Positions 29,278 through 35,600 of a stretch of DNA of 35,600 nucleotides are shown here, in pieces (the first letter of the stretch is position 1; every line of letters starts with the position of its first letter). Location: NCBI GenBank assembly GCA_003427395.1, contig BFEA01000362.1:1020988-1056587 (forward strand), read 5' to 3'. A program made the translations under genes and the position numbers. The DNA comes from Chara braunii (taxonomy: Eukaryota > Streptophyta > Charophyceae > Charales > Characeae). The notes beneath the pieces are model-generated. The model was not told the origin of the DNA. It was given only the letters and a program-made list of their open reading frames with translations, and made no database searches.

Positions 29278-29462
29278 GGGACACCGGGCCCGTTTCCCGG
29301 ATATATGAATAGGAATTGTGTTCTTCTTAAAAAATAAAAATAAAGGAAAAAAAGAAAAAAAAAAAAAGAAGAAAAAAAAGAGAGAAAAAAAAAAAAGGGA
29401 AGAAAAGAAAGGAAAAGGAAAAGAAAGAGAAAGAAAAGAAGGGAAACGAAAAGAAAGGAAAG
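29278..29462 (+). mobile_element. Truncated SINE head followed by A/G-rich tract
   Basis: GGGACACCGGGCCCGTTTCC then CGGATATATG. The 5' stem is CCGGG/CCCGG. After about 50 bases an A/G-rich run (29329-29462) begins, perhaps an expanded tail. Confidence 0.55.
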
Positions 29463-29487
29463 GGACAACCCCGCTCACAGCTTGAAG

Positions 29488-30957
29488 GGAAACCCGACGT
29501 GCAATTCTGATCAACTCCAAAACACGGGCCAAAACATCTCATCCAGCAGCACCAATGTGCCAATAGCAAGGGAGGAGCGTAATCAGTCGATTCGTCGTCC
29601 CAAACACAGGCACAACACCCCAAATGTCGATGCTAAACACCCCAACCTTCCATTCCACCACCGATCAGGCATACACCAAGCACTTCAATCAGCATCACCA
29701 AACTCGGTCGAAACCCTCTCCCAACTCTTGAGTTCCGTATCTGAAACCAGGGGACTGCACCCCTGATAGGTTGATAATTCTGGTATGACAGCGACGTCCA
29801 GATCCCGCCCGCTGACTGTCCCCACATCACTCTCCTATCCCTCCACAATCAACCAGGATTACTAACCCCTATCAGCCGGGACTGGCCCATGGCAAGAGCA
29901 TGGTAGTGCCCCTCTGCAAGTGTCCCCCATAGCACCCTCTCGCCTTCCTCCCCCACACGCCCGTGACGAACCCCTTTCTGTAGCGCGCGACTTCCTGCGC
30001 AGTTAAAATGAGGGGTCCTAAGCTGGGAAGGTTGGGCCAACTACGGGAGATTGGGATGGATGGGAAATTGCATCAGTACCCTCGCTTCTTCGTCTTTTGC
30101 GACGATTCTTTTCAGATGGCTGGGTTTGGAGCTGGGTGTGTCCCGGGACGGGTGATTGATTGGTCGAATGGCTAGCGCGCCGCCAAGCGCGCGATTAATA
30201 AATGATGACCTCATTTCTTTTTTGTTCTGTTTCGGAACTTTTGGGCGCGGACATCGCGCGGGAATTTGCTTCGATTTTTTTTTTGAATTCTTTTTCAAAT
30301 TTTGTCGAGCCTCGATGGCTCTCGGTATTTTGGACTTTCCCTCCGCAACCTGTACTTTTGCTTTTTCGCATTAGTTAGGATTTTAGGAATTTTGTAATTA
30401 GGACTTTCTACACGCTTCTTTACGCGGCTGCAATGGAATTCTGATTAGTCGGCGCCTTTAATTGGGTGTGTAACTATAATGTTGGGATAGCGTTATTGTA
30501 ACTGTATCTTTCTTCTTGTGCTTCGTCTTTCCTGCCCTCCTTCTCTTTCTTTTGCTGCGTTTTTGTGGCCACGGTTTGCATGCTCGGAGCGATGCGTAGA
30601 GAGTGGCTACGTCCCCCACGCCGTGGCCCGGTTATGCAGAACGCAGGCGCCCCCTCTCTAATCCTCTTTCCCGAATCCTTGTAATTCCATGTTCTTGGCG
30701 CAAGCATGCACGCTATAAATTCCTGCTGCGCGATTAGTTAGCTCTCTTAACCAGTTGTTGGAAGCTCGGGGTTGCGCGATCAGAGAGGGTCGGCACACGA
30801 GCAAAGTAAGAGGTGAGTAGAGCAGGAGTCGGGCGACCCGACGAGCTGGTGCCAAACGCATGGGGTTGACGCGGGCCACAACGAACTGTGGGCGCGGGCG
30901 AACCTAGCGGGTGCGGGAGGACTAAGCGGGGTGACGACTTCGTGGGTTGGTGCGCGA
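29488..30957. other. No gene seen
   Basis: Open frames are short on both strands. CGCGCCGCCAAGCGCGCG near 30177 and CTATAAAT at 30713 are promoter-like by composition only. Confidence 0.4.
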
Positions 30958-30997
30958 CGGCGGACTGTCCGCATCGGAGAGAGAGAGAGAGAGAGAG

Positions 30998-31035
30998 CTG
31001 TCTCTTATACACATCTAGATGTGTATAAGAGACAG
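30998..31035. other. Nextera mate-pair junction adapter (assembly artefact)
   Basis: CTGTCTCTTATACACATCT (30998-31016) is followed directly by its inverse AGATGTGTATAAGAGACAG (31017-31035): two Tn5 mosaic ends back to back, the junction adapter of the Nextera mate-pair method. The same 27-odd genomic bases (GGACTGTCCGCATCGGAGAG then GA repeats) lie on both sides, so reads were joined through it. Frames across it encode SYTHLDVYKRQ, a known contaminant peptide. It is not a genomic element. Confidence 0.98.
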
Positions 31036-31145
31036 ACGATGGACTGTCCGCATCGGAGAGAGAGAGAGAGAGAGAGGAAGAGGGAGCTGAGGTTGATGGA
31101 TGCGGATTTGCTGTTTCTTTTATCTTTTCTCCCTCCTGTCTCGTG

Positions 31146-31153
31146 TATATAAA
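31146..31153 (+). promoter_or_regulatory. TATA-like box
   Basis: TATATAAA follows a GA-repeat region and precedes moderately GC-rich sequence. No downstream ORF supports a transcript, so this is weak. Confidence 0.15.
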
Positions 31154-31279
31154 TTTTGATTTCGGCTCCGGGCGATCTGCCCGTTCTCTGTTTTTCAGAA
31201 TCTGGATTTGGGTTTTGCTCACACTTGTCTTTTCCATCTTAGATGCATTGTGTGTATGTTGCTGAATGAATGAATGAAT

Positions 31280-32017
31280 GGATGCCATGTCTAATTACTC
31301 ATCTTTCTATCGGATCCTTGCCCTTGCCTTTGTTTATTGCATTTGATGCACTCGTGAGTAGGATAGGAATTTTGCGCAATCGGGAATCCTATTCTCGTTT
31401 TGCTTGTCGTTTGATGGGGCTGTGTGGTTGTCGCATATTGCATGCTCAAGAATTACTGAGCGATTGGATGTTCGGATGTCTGGCCCAGCGATCGTCGCGC
31501 GAGGACACGTGTAAACGAGATCTGAGTTTCGCACTTACACGTATCCCCGCGCGTCGATTCGTCAATCCCAAAAGGACCATCGATTACAGAAGCATTGTCT
31601 GATTGGATGTGGCCATCCAGGGTCCGCGACGGAGCAGTCATCCCGTACGAACACGCGTAAGCCCGATTAAATTCGCGTGGCCTGCACGTGCTCGCATGCG
31701 GTGATCGCAATCACCACTGACGCGCCCTTAGGCATCTCATAACTCCGCGATGATACAATGACACGCTCAGAGAGCTCAGAGTCATTGCTATATGACCCGG
31801 ACTACTTCACCACGTGGGTAAACGAAGTCCTCCAACAGAGATACCCCTGTCTAACCGAGAACCGGCTGTGTCCTCGAGAGTTTCACTGCGCCACCACTAG
31901 CGACCCTAGGTGATGTGATTTCCCCACTCAGGACCATACCCACTACTTCACCCACGCCGGGTTTGTTGTTATCTCCATAGAGAACTCACAAAAAAAAATT
32001 CAAAAAAGAAACGTTAT
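31280..32017. other. No gene seen
   Basis: A degenerate duplication of about 150 bases is suggested by GATTGGATGTTCGGATGT near 31463 and GATTGGATGTGGCCATCC near 31601. CACGTG motifs recur. No coding support. Confidence 0.4.
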
Positions 32018-32625
32018 TGTTAGGCCCCAAAATAAGTTTTGGCGGGGGCCGAACGCCGTCAAGTTCGGACCCCGTACGGGACCCCAAACGCCCGTACGTA
32101 CTGAGGTCTGCCCCGAGACCTCACCAGCTTCCCTCAAGTTCGCCTTCTTCTTTCATATCACCAACTCAGCGTTGTCCCGTGGAAGGCCATAGCCCCGTAC
32201 TGGCCCAACACGCCTTGCGGAAATTGCCGACGACGCAGCGACCAGAGGACCCCAGACTTCCGAAGGCCTAACCCGAATGCGCGACGATAGGCGCCACGTG
32301 GCAACTCCCGACGGCCCGACTCATCGGAACCTCACCCACCCCGAAGGGACCTCCCCGCAAACCATCGTCCTCGGAACCAATGGCTCGCCCGGCCTTGAGC
32401 GACCCGTGCATGCCATCTGCCTTGTGACCAGAGGCGGTCCGCCCTCTCCGCCAAATTGCACTCGTGCCCCTGAAAAACCCTGCCACAAGAGATCTAAGTT
32501 CTGACCTGGGACTCCACCCCCCCCCCACTTTCCCAAAAATCCTTGGCACACCCCTTTTCGCACTTCCAGGCCCACATCCTACTCCAATCAGGAAGTCGTG
32601 CAGGGCGTGAGGTTTGGGCGTCACA
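32018..32625. mobile_element. Possible solo or terminal LTR
   Basis: Begins TGTTAGGCCCCAAA and ends TTTGGGCGTCACA, imperfect inverse ends of the TG...CA kind, 608 bases apart. No 5-bp target duplication is visible, so it may be one end of a broken element or chance. Open frames inside have no recognisable domain. Confidence 0.3.
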
Positions 32626-32756
32626 CCGCCACCCCACCTACAAGTTCTGGCACAGCGTCGCCTTCGTTGCAGCGACAGCAACGTGATCAGATGCCACCCC
32701 CCTGGCGGCACACGTGAACGCGACCAACTGCGGCCGATTTTTTTAGGGTTGTAGAT

Positions 32757-33886
32757 CTTTCCCTTTCCCTTTCTTTTCCCTTTCCCTTCTTTTCTTTTCC
32801 CTTTCTTTTCCCTTTCCCCTCTTTTCTTTCCCCTTTCTTTTCCCCCCTTTTCTTTTCCCTTTCTTTTCCTTCTTTTCTTTCTTTTCTTTTCCCTTTCTTT
32901 TCCCTTCTTTTCTTTCTTTTCATTTCCCTTTTTTCCCTTCTTTTCTTTTCCATTTCTTTTCCCTTCTTTCCCTTCTTTTCTTGACCCTTTCTTTTCCCTT
33001 CTTTCCCTTCTTTTCTTTTCCCTTTCTCTCCCCTTCTTTCCCTTCTTTTCTTTTCCCTTTCTCTCCCCTTCTTTCCCTTCTTTTCTTTTCCCTTTCTTTT
33101 CCCTTCTTTCCCTTCTTTTCTTTTCCCTTCTTTTCCCTTCTTTCCCTTTCCCTTCTTTTCTTTTCCCTTCTTTTCCCTTTCCCTTCATTTCTTTTCCCTT
33201 CGGTTCCCCTTCTTTTCCCTTTCCCTTCTTTTCCCTTTTGTTCCCCTTCTTTTCCCTTTCCCTTCTTTTCCCTTTTGTTCCCCTTCTTTTCCCTTTCCCT
33301 TCTTCTCCCTTCTCCTTCCGTTCCTCTTCTTTTCCCTTCTTTTCCCTTCTCCTTCTGTTCCCCTTCTTTTCCATTTCCCTTCTGTTCCCCTTCTTTTCCC
33401 TTTCCCTTTTTTTCCCTTCTCCTTCTGTTCCCCTTCTTTTCCCTTTTTTTCCCTTCTTTTTCCTTCTCCTTCTGTTCCCCTTCTTTTCCCTTTCCCTTCT
33501 TTTCCCTTCTCCTTCTGTTTCCCTTCTGTTTCCGTTCCCTTCTTTTCCTTTCTGTTCCCCTTCTTTTCCTTTTCCCTTCTTTTCCCTTCTCCTTCTGTTT
33601 CCCTTCTGTTCCCGTTCCCTTCTTTTCCTTTCTGTTCCCCTTCTTTTCCCTTTCCCTTCTTTTCCCCTTGTTTTCCCTTGTTTTCCCTTCTGTTCCCTTC
33701 TCTTCCCTTCTGTTCCTTTCTTTTCCCTTTCCCTTATTTTCCCTTCTCCTTCTGTTCCCTTTCTTCCCTTTCTGTTCCCCCTTCTGTTCCCCCCTTCTGG
33801 TCCCCCCTTCTGCTCCCCCTTCTGCTCCCCTCCCTCCCTCCCATCCTTCCTTCCTTCCTTCCTTCCTTCCTTCCTTCCTTCCTTTC
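32757..33886. repeat. About 1.1 kb polypyrimidine/polypurine tract
   Basis: On the plus strand nearly every base is C or T, in units such as CCCTTCTTTT, CCCTTTCCCTT and TTCTGTTCCCC; it ends in (TTCC)n at 33843-33886. On the minus strand it encodes hundreds of Lys/Glu/Arg/Gly codons and on the plus strand Phe/Ser/Leu/Pro; both are artefacts. Such tracts can form triplex DNA. Confidence 0.95.
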
Positions 33887-34078
33887 TTGCATGACCTCTA
33901 TCCCGGTGGTGGTGAGTAGCCCCACCGAGATTTGAGAACCCGAAGGGTTATAATTTCGAACTGATGTTTGTGACTCCCACGTAGTTTACCCCTTTTCTTT
34001 CTTTCTTTCTTTCTTTCTTTCTTTTATGCGTGACCACTATCCTGGTGGTGGTGAGTAGCCCACCGAGATTTGAGGACG
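33887..34078 (-). repeat. Two copies of a short retroposon-like unit, each with a tetranucleotide tail
   Basis: On the minus strand, CTCGGTGG(G), GCTACTCACCACCACC and GGATAG(A/T)GGTCA(T/C)GC occur at about 34076-34027 and 33935-33888. Each is followed by (AAAG)n or (AAGG)n. This is the layout of a SINE 3' end with a simple-repeat tail, and the second tail runs into the 1.1-kb purine tract. Confidence 0.55.
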
Positions 34079-34134
34079 GACTACCAAGGTGAAGGTGAAT
34101 CACTCCGATCTGCTGGCGAACAATAATTACCGTA

Positions 34135-34260
34135 GGGCATCGTAGCTCCACTACTGTCCACATGCACAAAAGACAGAAATCATGGCGGTGTATCTTTCCA
34201 TATTCAAGCAGAAGATTCACTCTCTTTTTGCACAGTCTCAAGATTAATGGAGCGAGGCGC
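34135..34260. mobile_element. GGGCC-family foldback MITE, 126 bp, TSD GTA
   Basis: Degenerate ends GGGCATCGTAGCTCCACTAC and AATGGAGCGAGGCGC; interior GCACAAAAGACAGAAATCATG and GATTCACTCTCTTTTTGCAC as in the other short copies. GTA flanks it (34132-34134, 34261-34263). Confidence 0.78.
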
Positions 34261-34266
34261 GTATTA

Positions 34267-34623
34267 GGGCCTAGTTGCACTAGGCGCCTGGTTGCACTTA
34301 CTCGCCAAACCAAACTCGACGAATGCAAAATGTGTCAGTCGTCGACACAAGTTGTGGAGAGTGAATTCGGAATTCGGTTTCCGCGCCTGTGCACGGCGGT
34401 TTGTGGAGGGTGGTCGTCGGACCTCTCCACGAAACAACTTTCTGGAGAGTGCAGGGCTTCACGAGTCGCCATCAGGTAGACAAAATCTTTTAACTTTTCT
34501 GTAGAAGAACTATAGTGGCGAGTAAGTGCAACCAGGCCTAGAGTTTGACACGATTCTCATATTTTTCACTCTCCACGCATCCGCCACGAAATGTGAGGGA
34601 TGGCGACTAGTGCAACTAGGCCC
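34267..34623. mobile_element. GGGCC-family foldback element, 357 bp, TSD TTA
   Basis: GGGCCTAGTTGCACTAGGCG on the left, GACTAGTGCAACTAGGCCC on the right. TTA flanks it (34264-34266, 34624-34626). An inner pair, GCCTGGTTGCACTTACTCGCC near 34287 and GGCGAGTAAGTGCAACCAGGC near 34517, suggests a nested relative. Confidence 0.82.
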
Positions 34624-34626
34624 TTA

Positions 34627-35069
34627 GGCTGTGTATGAAGAAAGCACCCCACCTTTTGCTCCCCTACAAATCTCACGCGCCTATCAGAGACCCCTCTTTC
34701 CACAACAACCTAGAAATAACTCGTTGCCCCCCTTTCTGGCTACTAGGCTACTACGAGTCAGGGCCCACCCGTCCCACGTTCTTACCATCAAGTTGCATCC
34801 ACATAACGCCAGTGGGGCCCTCCCCCCACCTGTGCTACGTTTCTTTTTTTTTCTTTTTTTTTCTTTTCCCTGTGTTTTGCCTGTGCTACATAAAAAAAAA
34901 AAAAATAAAAAAAAAATCAAGTTGTGACGAGGAAACCCACAGGAACATGGCCCCACACAGAACCATTAAAAGTCGGGCTCCTAACTCTTTTACAGCAGTG
35001 GGGAGACAAAGATCTTCTGTCGGGCACAAATTCTCAGTTTTCATCATGAAAAAACAGCAGGTTGATTTA
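34627..35069. other. No gene seen
   Basis: T-rich and A-rich runs at 34845-34915. Short frames on both strands lack recognisable domains. Confidence 0.4.
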
Positions 35070-35113
35070 GAAGTGGACAGTTCTTGAAAAAAAAAAAAAG
35101 AAGTGGACAGTTC
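35070..35113 (+). mobile_element. Tail-only insertion with 14-bp target duplication
   Basis: GAAGTGGACAGTTC at 35070-35083 and 35100-35113 flanks just TTG plus 13 A. Confidence 0.75.
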
Positions 35114-35153
35114 GTTCGTGGTTGGGGGAGGAGGGGCAGGATAACGACAAGGG

Positions 35154-35190
35154 CTCCATTATTTATTATTTTTTTTTTTTAACTCCATTA
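35154..35190 (-). mobile_element. Tail-only insertion with 8-bp target duplication
   Basis: CTCCATTA at 35154-35161 and 35183-35190 flanks 21 bases that are nearly all T and A; on the minus strand this is TT, then an A run and AATAATAAA. Confidence 0.6.
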
Positions 35191-35282
35191 ATTTGCGATC
35201 GAAAGGGGAAAGTTAAAAGCCCTGTCAGAAAATGCACTCGGGATTATGGACAACCCAGTGCATTTCCCTACCAGCTTCACGC

Positions 35283-35361
35283 TAATAGCTGTATTTAGTC
35301 TGAAAGACACCGCAAATACAGTTCTAATGACGGAAAGTTGTATTTGGGGGAAGAAGGAGGT
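35283..35361. mobile_element. Degraded relative of the 13511 MITE
   Basis: AATAGCTGTATTTAGTCTGAA, CAAATACAG, TCTAATGACGGAAAGTTGTA and TTTGGGGGAAGAAGG follow the right two-thirds of the 13.5 kb element with changes. The left outer arm is missing. Confidence 0.6.
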
Positions 35362-35531
35362 AGGTATATTTTCTGCATTTCCAAAATTTAGAGCGAGCCT
35401 GGCAGCAGAGTGGAGTCCACTCTGAAAGCCTCCTACTAGTACTAGTCTAGTAGTAGTGGTTGCACCACTAGCCATCGGTAAAAATATTCTGAATGAATCG
35501 GACCAGCTGCGTTGTCATGATGCGGATGGTG

Positions 35532-35600
35532 AGTAGTGCAAATAGGCCCTGAAACAGAAAAGGAGAGGGGAAAACTGTGGGAAAAAAAAAAAAAAAAAAA
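35532..35600. repeat. Right terminus of another GGGCC-family element, then poly(A)
   Basis: GAGTAGTGCAAATAGGCCC ends at about 35550 and matches the family's right terminus; no left end is found in the preceding kilobase. The window ends in 19 A. Confidence 0.5.

Larger units (their letters stand above)
28512..29487. mobile_element. Candidate element bounded by 25-bp perfect inverted repeats
   Basis: Bases 28512-28536 (starting CTTCAAGCTGTGAGCGGGGT) are the exact inverse of 29463-29487. Both read inward. The 926 bases between hold a 136-bp tandem duplication, a truncated SINE and an A/G-rich tract. No target duplication is evident and there is no transposase ORF. Confidence 0.45.

Noticed and set aside
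30734-31288. A 184-codon minus frame and a 73-codon plus frame across 31.0 kb
   Set aside because: Both read through the sequencing adapter and GA repeats.
32268-33919. Long Lys/Glu/Arg and Phe/Ser/Pro open frames
   Set aside because: They are translations of a polypyrimidine/polypurine tract with no complex sequence.
14691-34623. CRISPR-like array from the recurrent GGGCCTCGCTGCACTACTC
   Set aside because: Copies are inverted pairs at transposon ends with irregular spacing, not regularly spaced direct repeats.

Overview
This window is eukaryotic accessory DNA, almost certainly nuclear and from a large, repeat-filled genome. It shows a Ty3/gypsy retrotransposon with a primer-binding site like that for initiator tRNA-Met, an L1-type LINE remnant with a poly(A) tail, poly(A)-tailed SINEs, short inverted-repeat transposons with 3-bp target duplications, many long A/T tracts and microsatellites, an N gap, and a leftover sequencing adapter. 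A plant-lineage host (possibly a charophyte alga) is my guess from the L1-type LINE, the primer-binding site and stop codons that suggest decay of methylated cytosine; nothing proves a species. I see no intact host gene, rRNA or tRNA.

Layout. 1-7.8 kb: one degenerate Ty3/gypsy element on the minus strand, ordered gag with zinc knuckle, aspartic protease, reverse transcriptase, RNase H, then a separate ORF joining a PHD-like zinc finger to integrase, then three unrecognised 3' ORFs. Upstream of it (7.8-9.4 kb) lies non-coding sequence with scattered Ns and an artefactual-looking tandem duplication. 9.6-10.1 kb: AT-rich foldback. 11.7-13.2 kb: 3' half of an L1-type LINE ending in a hairpin and poly(A). 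13.5-16.1 kb: short inverted-repeat elements and an unrecognised pair of overlapping ORFs cut by a SINE. 16.1-29.4 kb: a field of SINEs that all begin GGGACGCTGG (or a close variant), nested GGGCC-ended foldback elements, a minisatellite and an assembly gap. 27.9-34.1 kb: low-complexity purine/pyrimidine tracts, one of about 1.1 kb, a putative solo LTR and the adapter at 30,998. 34.1-35.6 kb: two abutting foldback elements and two tail-only insertions.

How parts work together. The retroelement, LINE, SINEs and foldback elements are parasites layered on one another. The strongest biological signal is that the SINEs and the LINE end in the same kind of stem-loop just before poly(A), with compensatory changes in the stem; this suggests the SINEs borrow the LINE's reverse transcriptase. 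The second is a PHD-like finger at the N terminus of the integrase ORF. The third is a GGGCC-terminal foldback family with well-defined 3-bp target duplications, one backed by an uninserted paralogous site.
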